A DNA stretch of 64,000 nucleotides, from positions 162,746,328 through 162,810,327 of the forward strand of contig NC_092806.1 of the NCBI RefSeq assembly GCF_040954645.1. Reading direction: 5' to 3'. Below the pieces are notes generated by a model, which did no database searches, was not told where the DNA came from, and saw only the letters and a list, made by a program, of their open reading frames with translations. How positions within the stretch are numbered: position 1 is the stretch's first letter; each line of letters begins with the position of its first letter. Source of the DNA: Diabrotica undecimpunctata. Its lineage: Eukaryota > Arthropoda > Insecta > Coleoptera > Chrysomelidae. A program made the position numbers and the translations under genes. This document shows, piece after piece, positions 9,171 through 21,382 of this stretch.

Positions 9171-11690
9171 GATGCTATAAAGTGATGAGTTCGTACACGT
9201 CTGATCTAACCGCTCCAAATTCGATTTTTTCGTGTTCCTTTTAATTTTATATTTTATTACTTTTCCGCAGAGTCTATTAATGGTACTAAAGAGTACTGAA
9301 AAGTACTGAAATTTTACGACAGTTTTTTTTATTAAATAATATATGGTTAAATGCTCGAATATATGAACTTTACTCAAATAAAAGGCAGATATTGAGCACT
9401 GTTCTTTATTACATCTTGCCCAAGTACTTATGCTCTCAGAGCAATTTATGAATAGTAAAAATATATGATCTAAATAATTATAATAATAAGACATTTCTAC
9501 CCGATTACTGAAATGGACCTAGTAAATCCCCTTCTTCTTCTTTACTCCATTTTTTTAATGAGGCTCTCAGGTGTCTGAGTGATAAAGTCTTCCATCGACG
9601 AAGTTTTCTTAAAATTACTAGAGAGTGAAATATTATTATTATTAATACGTTTATATGGGTTTATATAGGAGAATATATATAGTATATATCTTATTAAAAT
9701 ACTCGAAAATAACAAAAGACAAACATATATGACTAAAATATAATTTCGTTTATCTTCTTCTTCTTTTGATGTAGACATGACTCTGTCTGTTTTTCAATGT
9801 GCCTCTAGTAAGTTGTCGTTCCTTTTCGTGGTCTTCCTACTGATCGTCTTTTTATTGGGAACCGTCTCAGTTTTAGAATAATAAAAATAATTTAGGATTG
9901 TATTAGTTCAGAGAGGGGGATTTAAATAAGTAGTGATTCAATTTGATTGATTATTAAATTGTAATGCCACTTATCATGTACTGTATATTTTTATTTGTTT
10001 GATTATAAATGACTAATAAGAGTTTTTTTATGTGCAAAATTAAGTAAAACTTCTTCTTTTAACATGTTTCTTCAGCTTTTCGCTCCATCTCATCTAAGAT
10101 TCTCCTGTTTTTTGTTCTCTATATAGTTTCTCATTTTTGATCTATAACTTTATCTGTTATGCATTTTTAATAATCTTTGTGACTTGATGATTTTATTAAT
10201 CTTCTTTCCCAATATTTTTTAGAGCTTTTGTTATTATTATGTAAACTGTATAGATTTTACAGACCGTTGTATATCGGTTGATTATTGTTACGAATAACTA
10301 AAAAGAGATCTTCCAGACTACTAGTTCTGCTTGATCGTTTGCCTAAATCAAATTTTCCATAAATCACAGTATATTTAGTTCGACTACCATACAAATTCCT
10401 CCACGTCAGTAATATTCAACCTCATCGACTGACGCAAACTTTTGATCAAAATATGTATTAGACCGACTTTTGCGATATTTATGTAGAAGATTGTTGTGTA
10501 CACTCTTTGATTAGTACTCTGACTTAAAATAGAAGTTAACACAAAATGTTTTGTTGATATTATTTAAATAAAGTTGAAAAATATGATTTATATTATTTGA
10601 ACAGGTCATAACATTTAGATGTTTTTTGATGTTCTGGAAGAAAACTTATAATTATGATGTAATGTGTAATATTTAATTGATAAAAAGAATTCCAGTATAT
10701 AATAATCTCTTTAGACGTAAATAAGCAATTTTACGGTTAAGGAAAAAGTCATAAATATTTAGTTTTACATAATATGCAGTATAAACAATATATTATAATT
10801 GGTACCGTGGATCTTTACGTCCTTTTCATCACTTAAATCATACCAAATTATTGTAAATAAAGCATCGTCAGTTTTGGATATTAAAACGCCACCCATGCTG
10901 CTTTACATATTCTAATAATACAAAAATGTCTAATGTCTAAAATGTATAAATAAATTGACTAATTTGATGTGATTCTGTGAGGTCTCCATAAGATTTTGCA
11001 TTGTTATATGATCAATTCTAAAGTAAGATATGTTTTGCAAAACATGTATAACCGTTTAGATCTTCTTTTCTTTTCTTGTACGACAATTTATGTTCTCGCC
11101 AATCATTTATCACTAAAAAATTCAATGGCACTTTTTTCCTATATTTGAAGTAACACTCTGGATTACGTCATTTTAGTTTCATTTACTTGTGCACAATGAC
11201 TTCATTTTTTTATATTCACCCCTTGTTATATAGGTACATTAAGATAATCAATACGTCTGCCAAGCTTTACACCCGCCGCTGTACATAAGAATGCACTTCA
11301 TCGGTCCGAGGTCCGAGGAAGTTCTTAAGCGACCACCAAGGAACAAAGCCATTTTATTTAATTTTGTCGAATACCTAGAAGGAGCATATAAACTTACCTG
11401 TCCAATGCCGAAATTTGATACCTGGACTCAATCAAAGCAAGTCGAATCGATGATGACTCATTTAGCGCCAGCATCTAAGTCTGTGTTATCATTCATAAAG
11501 TCAGTTAAGTTGTAAAGTCAGTTGGATCTTTTCAATAGAAAAAAATACAAGAATTTTCTTGTAGAGGTTGTAAAAGGTACTTGAAATGTTTTGTATAACT
11601 GAGTGCTCTTTACAGGGTGATTTTATAAAAAAAAACTATTGAGGTTGTTGAGAAAATACGTAATAATACATAAATAAATACGTAATATAC
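9171..11690. other. AT-rich intergenic DNA, few recognisable remnants
   Basis: At 9760-9870 the - strand reads RRSVGRPRK followed by a (GAA)-rich end, as at the 3' end of a LINE; this is weak. A 74-codon + strand frame at 11291-11515 has no family I recognise. I see nothing else. Confidence 0.35.
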
Positions 11691-11699
11691 ATAGTAAAT

Positions 11700-11975
11700 A
11701 CGTATTTACTATGTATATTAACGGAAAATACGGAAATTTATTTACATTAACATTAAGCCATGAGGTCAATTTATTAATACTCGGTACTGATGAAATCAAT
11801 AAAACTAAGACAAAAATAATGGTGGACGACAGTTTCCACACTATTCAACATGCTATTCATCTGACTAATAATGAGACTGGTGAATGCCCTTGTATTCTTA
11901 ATATTTCTATACGGGACAGAGACTTGGACTCTTGCGACTGGCGAGCGCCAAAAAATTAATGCCTTTGACTGTAAT
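11700..11975 (+). mobile_element. LINE reverse transcriptase C-terminal fragment
   Basis: Translated pieces NKTKTKIMV and, in another frame, FLYGTETWTLATGERQKINAF match the conserved tail of arthropod non-LTR retrotransposon polymerases (LLYG-ETWTL). At least one frameshift separates them. A dead remnant. Confidence 0.65.
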
Positions 11976-12109
11976 AAAATTCATACTCAGGTAGGCATTC
12001 TAAGATTTTGTGATTTTTTTCTGTACTCTATCATACATCTTTTCTGTAATCTATAAATTAAAAAATAAAAATAGTTATCAAATAGTATTTGTTCAATAAC
12101 CACATGTTA

Positions 12110-12790
12110 ATCAAGGCTTTTTATTATTGATCGAATATTTGCCGCCCTTACTTAGAGCTCTTTGATCCGCTTATTGCAGTGAATCACTCTGAATTCTTCT
12201 TGTGTATTGTCAAAGTTGTATGACTTGGTGTTCGTTACAATTTTCTTCCACTTGTCTTGATCTGTGCATAGATTCCTTCAGTTGTTTATTTTAAGGATAT
12301 TGATACCTCTCAAGACCTCTATAGGTCTTCCCATTGGTTTTTCAGTTTTTGATCGCATCTGTAGTGGATCTGCCTTCCCTGAATCCTTGCTGGTAGTCCT
12401 AAATTGTTTTCTCTGTGAATTGAATTTTTGTCGGATGAGCTATGTTTTCCAAAATTTGTTTCAGGGGTGCAATCTGATGAATTATCGATTTACCACCTGC
12501 CTGGTATTTTCCTATTATCCGTTCTGCATTTGGTGCCATAGTACTGTAGAGAATATTTTATACGCTGCATTTAGAAGTATAATTCCTGTGGTTAGATTAA
12601 TAAAAAATATCTCCTTTTTTGTGTATGGTGCAAAGTATTCCAATATTCCAATCACTAGGGAGGGATTCTGTGTTCATATTTCTTTTATAAACTGCTGTAA
12701 TGCCATTATGGTATCATGGCCACCGTCTTTATATATTTCAGCTGGCGCCAATGAGTTTTACCCTGAAATTCATAAAGGAACTGAAGTTTA
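12110..12790 (-). mobile_element. LINE remnant, RT middle joined to tail
   Basis: On the - strand, broken frames give an IHKKGD-like block, LLNAAYKIFSTVLW and, further on, KPMGRP with a DQDKWKKIV-like end. These are blocks 3-4 and the extreme C-terminus of a non-LTR polymerase. Stops and frame changes are frequent, and much of the catalytic region is gone. Confidence 0.6.
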
Positions 12791-12935
12791 AATAAACTAA
12801 ACAAAGATTTCTCTCAAAGATATCGAAAAGAATACGCCAGAAAACACAAAAATCATGAAAATAGATATATTTACCCATAAGCTGTAAAAAATGTTACATA
12901 TTAATAAAAATACTTTAAAAAACAATAAAAAAAAT

Positions 12936-13291
12936 GACTCTTTCGGGCTACATCACAGGACGTTTTCGGACTAAAAAGTTTATCTTCAGTGAATTATTAC
13001 CAGATATACATGAGTCAAGCCAGTAAATATCTGCGTAAAAACCCTTAAAAAGTTACAAAATTTGTTTTGTGTTTCATTATTATTAAAAATATGTTGTGAT
13101 GTTAAGGTATCTGTTAAATACTTTTTACTACAACACATTTTCAACAATAATCTAACAAATCAAATTTTGTAACTTTTTAAAGGGTTTTTACCCAGAAATT
13201 TACTGGCTTGACTCAAGTATACCTGGATATAATACAATGATGATCGAGTTTTTAGTCCGAAAATGTTCTAGCTGATGTAGGCCAAAAGGGT
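12936..13291. repeat. Foldback repeat, arms about 130 bp
   Basis: The left arm (from about 12937, CTCTTTCGGGCTACATCAC) and the right arm (to 13291) are imperfect reverse complements over about 130 bp, around a loop of about 90 bp. The arms contain the outward phrase GTCCGAAAA-GTTCT-TGATGTAG. I associate that with terminal parts of insect Penelope-like elements, but no protein confirms it here. Confidence 0.7.
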
Positions 13292-13369
13292 ATCCTTTAT
13301 TATATACCTTTTATAAAGGATGTTTAAATAAAACTTATATAATCCCAGTTTTTTGTCTTCGCAGCAGTA

Positions 13370-14260
13370 TTTTTTGTGGTCTTGGTAATTTTCGCCATGT
13401 TTTCTAAATAATTTTCGTTACCTACTGGTGATCTGTCAGTACATGTTCTTTATTTACGTGTTTCTTGAGGTATTTTACTATTCATAATACCGCTTTGTGT
13501 TTGCTTTCTCCTATATTCTAAGCTTTCTACAGTATATGTTTTATGTTCTATGTTTAGCTTATTATTATTTAGCGAAGTTTTCTGACCCTTTTTTTTCTTG
13601 CTTTCCTTAAGTGTTGTTTAAGTATTCCTCACTGGTCTTATATCTCCCTGGAGTAATTTTTACTTAAGTAACTGTCCGTTCCTTCTAGTCTTTGGATTGC
13701 TTCATTATTTATGTTCTTTTAAGTTCCATTACTATAGGTCTCTTGCTACTATCTTTATTTTAATTATTATTTATTTACCATTTATCTATTATCTATTTAG
13801 TGGAACTTTGATTTTAATTGCAATAGGTGCACCAGATCTTTTTATTCTTGAACTTCTTTCTTGAATGTTTTTAAAATATTTCAATAACAGTATCTCTAGT
13901 AATACTGGCCATATTGCTCCAAATTTTATTAGGACTTCCTACCATGTTTCAGCAAATTTTTTCTACTATTTTTGCACTAAATAAACCTTCTTTATCATTT
14001 TTGAACATCTACCACTTGATTTTTTGTGATCCTCTCCGACATTTTGCTTTTTTACTTCAATTTACACTATTACTTTACAGTCCCTACACTCATGTATATC
14101 TTCAGTTTTGTATGGGATAAGTTAAGTTTCTCTATTGAAAGAATGTACCAACAATCGGCCTATCTAATGCTGATGCTAATTCCAGCTAATCATCTCCAGC
14201 ATCATTTCTAATTGCAAAGCCTAGTCCTCTATGTATTGCTTCATATCCTATCTTGAATTG
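13370..14260 (-). mobile_element. Probable LINE remnant, 5' (endonuclease) part
   Basis: At 14110-14240 the - strand reads GFAIRNDAGDD then LELALALDRPIVGTFFQ. This matches the conserved RNE-G-LLEFA-NTFF block of LINE endonucleases. Downstream - strand sequence to about 13370 has Lys-rich broken frames of the linker type. It may be the 5' part of the LINE at 12110-12790, split by the foldback repeat. Confidence 0.45.
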
Positions 14261-14264
14261 GCCC

Positions 14265-15395
14265 ACATGTACCCACAAATATGATAAGAAAATGTATAAA
14301 TTTAAGGGGAAATCAACAAAATATGCTTTGACATGTAGTTTTTAGGGAAAACATTTGCGTGTTCTTTTTTAGGCTACTTAGTTGATGTTATAGAATAATT
14401 CTCGTATAACTGTCAATAAAAATCATTAATAAATGAAATTAAATCAACCCATCTGCTTCATAAACATAATCACCCCGTAACATCACCAAGAACATTTCAC
14501 CTTCTCTCCGTATAGTTACCCACTTATTTTAAGCATTTCTGGGAGGGGATGCGGCTGCACAACGATCATTCATTTACGTTACGTCTATTAATCTCCACGC
14601 CTCTGCTGGATTATTCTTCATCAACAACCTCTCTATAGATTTCGTGTTTCAGTACAATCGAAGTGTCATAACGGGTTCTAAAACATAGAAGACAAGAAGT
14701 GCATTTGGTAATATGTTTTAGTAATTATTGTGTGACCGATGTAGGTAAACAGTGGGTACCTTCAAGGTACCTCCATCTTTAAAACAACGTGAGTAACCTT
14801 GAGAATCGTAAAGTTATAGAGAGACTGCCACTGTTTATGCTTTCGGTTGTTAAAAACAAAATATAGTTTACTTAAAAAACATAATTGTGAACTGAGTTAA
14901 TGAAGTTTGCCGAGTACATGCCGAAAACATGAACTGTGAATGTCTGTTTTTAAGATCATGTCTTTTATTTAATTAGATAGAAAGTGTCGTCTTGTAATTA
15001 TTTATTATCTAATGAATATTATTATTGAGAGATTTGAATATGGTAATGTTGCACCTGCTTATGTTTCTCGTACCTGTTCTGCGAACAAATAACTGTAGAA
15101 TAAATATAATTTAAATTTTATGATGAGTGCTAATTGGGTTTAAATTTGCTGCGGATTTTTTGTGGTTTATATGGCTAAATTTTTTTGTTTATTTTTTTTT
15201 CTATATTAGTTCGTGTATTTATTAGGGATATTTAATGTGTTTTTGTGTTATGCATCAATATTTCATAGGACAATCACAATCTATTATGTATTCAACTAAT
15301 TAACGTTTTCAAATTCACCATCTTTTGACTAAAAATTTCGGCTTTTTATGTTTTTTTTTTCTTTATGATGAAAGCTATAAATATGCAATTTCCTC
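14265..15395. other. Intergenic DNA, no gene recognised
   Basis: AT-rich, no long ORF. A donor-like AAACAAC/GTGAGTAA at about 14788, after a less AT-rich stretch, could end a non-coding 5' exon of tsg, but nothing supports that directly. Confidence 0.3.
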
Positions 15396-16097
15396 GCTTT
15401 TAGTTTTCTTTTATTGCGCGCTTCTAAGACAGCTGTTTTTATGGACACGATACTCATTAACACTTCATCTTGTAGTGCCTATCCGTTTCGGATGTTCGTG
15501 ACCATCATGGTAATCTGTATTTTGCAAACTGCGGCTCTGAAAAGATTTGTGGTTGTTGTGTTGAACTACGTACGTAGATTTTTCAGCCAAGAAATCCTTC
15601 GCCATCCTGGTCCTCGTTTTCCTTCTGCTTTTCCTTGTAGAATTAATTGCAGCAACCCATATCTTTCGCTGTTCCTCATAATGTGACCGTTCAATTTTGG
15701 CTGTTTTTATTGTGGTTAATAGCTTTTTTCTTTTTATATTCTTAATAAAACGTCTTAGTTAGTAACGTGGTCGGTACAGGATATCTTTAGGATTCCACGA
15801 TAAAGCCTCAATTTTCTTGCAGGTAGCGTCTGTGAGAGTCCATGACTCAACTCCGTACAACAGTATAGGAAAGATATAACGTCGTAGTAACCTGATTTTA
15901 TGGGTACTGATAAATCATGGCATTTGAATAGTTTAGCCATTTTTTGAAATGCAGATCTTGCTTTCTCTATCCTACATTTTATTTCTAGGGAATGGTCCCA
16001 ATCTTCATTGACGTTCGTACCAAGATAGGTGTATGTTTTTACTTTTTCTATTGGTTAACCATTCACACTGATTCTTTCAATTCGCTGTTGCTTTTTA

Positions 16098-16840
16098 AAT
16101 TGCGTTTTCACCAAACGCGCAAAATGTTTGCAAACGTTTGCAAATGATTGCAACTGTTAGCAAACAATTTTATTTGGTTGGTGTAGACAGATTTCAGAAT
16201 GCTCCCAAACGTTTGCAATTCTTTGGCAAGGTTCCGTCGGCTGTCGGCACTTCAAAGGGATTCGTTGTTCGTGCGTGTTTGGTGGAGACACTAGGTTTTA
16301 TAGTCTGTCATAGTAGAAAGGAATAGTTTGTTTTCGCAGAGTGATTAGTAATTAGTAGAGACTTATTTGTTTTTTTACAAAAAAATGGAATGGGATAATG
16401 AGAAATGTTTAGAATTAATTGAATTTTACAAAAGAAACTAGAAATATGGAATGCCCGTCACAAGCTATACTACAATAAATTTAAAAAATTCGACGCCTGG
16501 TGTGAAATAGCAACAGAAATAATGTGGACGAATCATTTAGAAGTTCTATTAAACTTCTTCTTTTTAAAAAATTTGAGATCCAAAATCTACGATTTCTTCT
16601 TTTTTTATATTCTCGTTTTTTACTAACTCAAACATGATTATAAAACTAGTCGCACATATAACTTATCTTGTTCTCGGAGCCTTTTTGTACAAACAAGACG
16701 GAACGATTGCAAATGTTTGCAAACTTACTCAAATTCTCGAGTTCTTGTTTTTAACAAACTGTGCCAAACATGTGTTGGCAAACAATAGCAAATGTTTGCT
16801 AATGTTTGTGTGTAGATGTTTTTTTGGTGAAAACGCACCT
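16098..16840 (+). mobile_element. PIF/Harbinger-like DNA element, internally deleted, TTA target duplication
   Basis: The ends are imperfect 15-bp inverted repeats sharing TGCGTTTTCACC. TTA flanks both sides (16095-16097 and 16841-16843), the target preference of PIF/Harbinger. Removing 743 bp plus one TTA rejoins the LINE frame without loss (MISK to KQQRI), so the limits are exact. GTTTGCAAAC-like motifs crowd both ends and may be transposase binding sites. A MADF-type fragment lies inside. No DDE nuclease frame is present. Confidence 0.85.
16385..16522 (+). pseudogene. MADF/Myb-like DNA-binding domain fragment
   Basis: From ATG 16385: MEWDNEKCLELIEFYKRN and a stop. After a frame change, EIWNARHKLYYNK and KFDAWCEIATEIM follow. 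The pattern W-x6-LI-x2-Y ... LW ... Y-NK ... AW-IA is the three-helix MADF fold that accompanies many PIF/Harbinger transposases and binds DNA. About 45 residues remain. Confidence 0.6.
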
Positions 16841-16975
16841 TTAGAAATCATACATTTTATTTTCTTAATGTTTAGCGAAAGTCCATATCTCTGACTCATT
16901 TCTGTGATTTTATTCATAACTCCTGGAGGGCTTGATAACTGTCATTGAATACCACCATGCCAACAACTGTTGGTG

Positions 16976-18325
16976 TGTTTGTAAGTCTTCTCTTGATTTT
17001 ATTATGTTTTGCCTGTATACTTATATCCTATAATAGATTTGGAAATGCATGTTGGCATAAATTTTATTGCAAAAGATCACAACTTTATATTGTAGGAGTG
17101 TTAAAAGCAGAAAAATATAATCGAGACCTTCTTGTCTCATTTTTTTTACTAAAATATGAGTTTCTTCTAAACGAAGTCGAATTAGTGCAAAATTTTTCGA
17201 AGATTTCTTTTTTTTTGTAGATAGTTTTAAGAATTTTGCACGTCAATTTCTTATGCTATTGAAAGCGTGTTGGTAATCAACAAACAAGAAATCATAGACA
17301 TGTTTCTGACTACAATCATGTAAAAGTGTTTTGGTATTGACTTTTTGTGTAAATTAAAGAGCACTTTCTTCTGTTTTCTGTAATTATCATCGTATAAACT
17401 TATCAGCAACACCTGTTTATACTTCAATGTTTAGGGTATGTGTAAAATTATGCACTTATAAACAAACTGGTAAATTGTCTAACGAGACTACCGTTGCCAA
17501 TTAATTTTCACGAAAATGGAAAGCATTTAATTCAATTTATTTAATTTAGTTGAGTATATAGTTGAGATTAACTTTATATTGTTCCAAAAGTGAATACAAT
17601 TGACAGTTTACATTGTACCAATCTTAACTTCCTTTAAATGACATTATATATTCTCTCGACATATATATCGTTTAAAGACGAATACAAGATTTTGTCAGTT
17701 TTGGAGACCATTCATGATGTTATTCTTCGTTACTGGATAATCTATTGCTTGTGTTGCTATAATAATATCATGTCGAAAATGAATATTTCCGACTCTTTAG
17801 TTGGGTGTTCACTTCTTCCAATTTTTGTTTTGCCTACTAGTGGAATTTGAGAATTGTAAATTCAACAAATCTAAATAATTGATTATGCATTTACTGTATT
17901 TAGTAACTATTTGCCACTGAAATATTTTAAAATTAAATAAAATGGAAGTTAATTTTGATTCTAATACACTAAGTAAAAATAGAAGCAGGTATACGAAAAC
18001 TGTTAGTGATTAATACTGTTTGAAGGTATGTTGAATAACAAACTCCAAAAATATCTCATCAAACTGAATAACTGCGTAAGTCGGTACAGGAGGTTAACAA
18101 AATATATATATTTTTTGTTTATCCTTCCTGTCTTTGTAATAAGCAAGTTCTTTGCACTATTTTTGGGTGGTTAGAACTTGTTTTTCTTGGGCTTTCCGTC
18201 TGGTGATGTTCATACTACATATCTATCAAATACCAAAATTGACAAGAAAAATATATTTGCGGGCTATAAATCGCAGCTTACTTCATAGAGTTTTGTTGGT
18301 TCAAAAGATAACACAATAATACTTC
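16976..18325. other. Intergenic DNA, nothing recognised
   Basis: AT-rich with short random frames only. The RT upstream of 16975 could not be followed. Confidence 0.3.
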
Positions 18326-18334
18326 GAGTTGGGT

Positions 18335-18560
18335 CACTATACTATATGTCGATTTCTACATCTTTCACTATCTTGCAGATTATTGAGGTATTTAAAAAAC
18401 ACTATTAATTATTTTCTGATTTACTCAAAAGATGCTTTAGAATTGCAAGGTATTGTAGATGCCGATTGGTCAAGCAATACATTAGATCGTAGATCCTTTA
18501 CTGGATACGTTTTTGCTTTTTCAGAATGCGACAGAACATTAGTAGCTTAAAAGATCGGCA
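18335..18560 (+). mobile_element. Ty1/Copia RNase H fragment
   Basis: The frame contains LLRYLKNTINYFLIY, then LELQGIVDADWSS, then DRRSFTGYVFAF. This is the Copia signature LRYLKGT ... GYVDADWA ... RRSTSGYVF at the start of RNase H. The frame ends at 18549, and no other Copia domain is visible nearby. Confidence 0.8.
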
Positions 18561-18884
18561 AACCTAAATCCATCAAATTTTACAGTAACATCCTGAGTTA
18601 GCTAGCGGAACAGCATTATTTCTCAGTGAGAAAGCTGATCCATGTTTGCTCACTATAATTGGCGAAAGTTTTTTCGTCTCTTTGTATGGTGGAAATAAAG
18701 ATGATTTTTAACAGCATGAGATACAAAGGATTCGCCAAGCCAGTGACCAAAAATATATTTAACTTCATCATCGCTTCCGCCAACACAAGATGTAAGCTCG
18801 TTTCCACAGTGGTAGAGTTTATCACCAGGAAACACTGCGATCCTAAAGATTAGGGCTGAAAAAAGCATGGAAAAATTTGGATAT

Positions 18885-19050
18885 CAATCAAAATTTTCAA
18901 AACTTCAGCACCACCCGAACTTCTGAAATTAATTTTCTGCAGATGCAAGGGAAACTGTGGAAGTATGCGTGGTTGCTGAAAACTAGGCCTCAAATGCTCT
19001 AGAGTGTGCCCCAATTGTTCTAGTGAAACTTCATGGTGTTCCTGCAGTAA
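18885..19050 (+). pseudogene. Cysteine-rich CxC-type fragment
   Basis: Translation near 18920-19050 gives LIFCRCKGNCG, a Cys, one stop, then KLGLKCSRVCPNC and later WCSCSN. The spacing C-x-C-x3-C ... C ... GL-C-x3-C-x2-C resembles the C-terminal cysteine module seen on some insect transposon-encoded proteins (FCNCKKGC ... GLKCS-C). I cannot name the element. The neighbouring - strand frame at 18653-18868 is unassigned. Confidence 0.4.
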
Positions 19051-19329
19051 CATCATGGAAATTAATCGGAAAATTCGAAGATGAATTACCCACAATGACG
19101 CCAATTTTAATTACCGTTCTTTCGCAAACATTCACCTTCGATACTGAATTAGATTCTGAGCCGCAGCCTGGACCATCAAACAAAATGAAAAAACAATAGC
19201 TGGAAAACAACTTTTTAAATCTATAATTATGCTCAATATTATCTCGCCTGGAAATTGACAGTAAATTAAGCCTGGGGATACCCTTTAAAAACGTCAAGAA
19301 CACTGTCAACTTCGGAGTGCGGTAAAACT

Positions 19330-21158
19330 AACTGTGCTATAATTAAACAAATTTGTAGTAAACATTATTCGTTAAAGAACCCTCTATAACATTGATTTAG
19401 TGTTTAGTGTTAATATTGCCCAACAGAAAATTTGTTTAAAAATTTTTAGTTATTTTTGTTAATAACTTTTTTATTTTCCATTTTACGATTAGAAGTAATA
19501 GAAGTAATTCTCTGTAGGGTAGTTAGTTTACGAGATAGAGCGCGAAAACCCATTGCCCCCCCTTTTTTCAAAATGGTTGCCGGGGGACAAGGGTGTCGAT
19601 CCTATTAATTGAATTTTTTGTACGATAGATACCTTTTTGGATACGTTTTCCTGCAAATATTCTTTTGCAATTTTAGTTGATTTTCAACCAACAAGTTCTT
19701 TTAAATCTAGACTATTTTAACCAGCATTAATAAGAATACTAGTGGACAGTCATCTGATGTAGACAATTTTTATATTTTCGAGCCCCAGAAATGTAGGTAT
19801 TCGTATTTTCGAAAAGAAATGCCTTCAAGATTGAACCTAACACCTTTATGCTTGATGTGTTATTTGTTAACACACTCGTCAATTATCGTAACAGTAATCT
19901 TGTAGTATAATCAAGTAATTCATAATGCGCAAAATTCAACATACTTTATCAATATGTAAGTAAGCAAAAATCGATGATAGACATGTGTCATAATAGTATC
20001 ACTTCTTCGTCAAAACAAAATATACGTGAACAAAAAACTAATAACTTTATCTATATTTGATTTCATCAAAGAACAACGCAAATTGAAATATTTTGCAATA
20101 GTTGCACTTTCTGTTTATACGTTTTCTGCCAGATTATAATTATAGTATACTATTTACAATCATCGTGATTAGTAAGTTTCAGTATTTGTTAATATAAGTT
20201 TTCATATGATGCCAGTAGGGTAATATGGGTAGAGACTTACATTGCATCAACATAATTGTAACCACCTACTACCACCTACTTCAATTTGGTTTTTGTTCGT
20301 ATTAAGTAAGTGATTATCAATTTAGCCAATATGCTTTAGCCAGCACCAATGAGTATAGATAACAAACTATCACTAAGCAATGATGCAATTCGATTCTGAG
20401 ATGAAAATTTATTTATCTCTAACGCTTGATTCTTTTTACCTTAGATTAGAATGATCTACCGTACACTGATTTTCGGATATTTTGGTTTCTTCACATAATA
20501 GGATCCGATAATATTCATGGTGTAGCCGACAGGTAGTTTTATGACCCCATACTTAAATTGTTCAACATTTCCTTGCTTTTACTATCATCATCATCGCGTC
20601 GGTTTTCCATGAATCTGAAATCGATGAGGTGATTATTGTTTATCAACTTGATTGCATGTTAACTTTCCATTGTGTTCTAGGACGCTCCACTGTTCTTTTC
20701 TCTGCGAGAATCTTCTCTTAAATGAGTTTTAAAAATGTTTCGGTATACAATCTATGTACGTGTCCTGATCACTATATTACCCTTTTTATAAAAAGCCGTG
20801 GAAGAGAATCAGGTGATCTATGCGAATAATGTATAGATTAAGATTCTTGATATAAACCAATAAAAATTCAAAAAAGGCTTCATTAAACAGAAAGTCATAT
20901 TTTTTTATGTTAAAGTTCAATACATTTTTAGGCTGACTTGGTCCTTTAGGAATGTTGTTGATACTTCGTTCATACGAGTAAAGTGGACATTCTGTTATAC
21001 ATAATTATCATTATTTTGTTTCTTTATTTTTTCTTTTTCTATTCTAATTTGTCGTCGTATCATTGTGAGGTTCAAAAATCTTGTTTTTACTACAAAATTA
21101 TTTGCCATTTAAATTTTATTTTATTGACGAAATATATAACATAAATTTTCTTTTTCAG
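19330..21158. other. Intergenic DNA upstream of tsg
   Basis: No gene or repeat that I can name. An intron acceptor TTTTTCAG at 21151-21158 precedes the first coding exon of tsg by 10 bases. A non-coding 5' exon must therefore lie upstream, but I could not place it. Confidence 0.35.
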
Positions 21159-21168
21159 CAAATTCGCC

Positions 21169-21382
21169 ATGTTAACCCAATTTGTACCGCTAGCTTTGCT
21201 AACGGCATCCCTGTTCCTCCTAATAGACACAGGAGAAAGCTGCAACGAGGCCGTCTGTGGTAGTGTCGTCAGCAAATGTCTACTAACGAAATCCTGCAAC
21301 TGCGACTTGAAGAATTGTACGTGCTGCAAAGAATGTATCAATTGTCTGAGTTATCTATACAGCGAATGTTGTTCTTGTGTTG
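21169..21382 (+). CDS. tsg: tsg coding exon 1 (signal peptide and BMP-binding Cys-rich domain)
   Basis: The exon opens at 21159 after TTTTTCAG, with ATG at 21169. It ends before GTAAGT at 21383, leaving one base of a split Asp codon. It encodes residues 1-71. Confidence 0.95.

Larger units (their letters stand above)
15400..16975 (-). mobile_element. LINE remnant (RT to 3' tail), interrupted by a Harbinger-like element
   Basis: Reading the - strand from 16975, MVVFNDSYQALQEL, then YGLSLNIKKIKCMISK up to 16844. The frame resumes at 16094 as KQQRIERISVNG, KTYTYLGTNVNEDWDHS, EIKCRIEKARSAFQKM, and ends with a GPGWRRISWLKNLRT-like tail near 15590 and an NIRNG-like terminus. This is the polymerase C-terminus of an arthropod non-LTR family. 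A related tail lies at 24105-24310. Several stops are present. The copy is 5'-truncated, with no endonuclease seen. Confidence 0.8.

Noticed and set aside
12264..12791. 175-codon + strand frame
   Set aside because: The - strand carries recognisable LINE polymerase blocks here; the + frame is a shadow.
14690..14790. Possible non-coding first exon of tsg ending at a GTGAGTAA donor
   Set aside because: No coding content or independent support, and 6.4 kb from the first coding exon; many such sites occur by chance.
15414..15686. 90-codon + strand frame
   Set aside because: Opposite strand of a LINE tail; no conserved content of its own.
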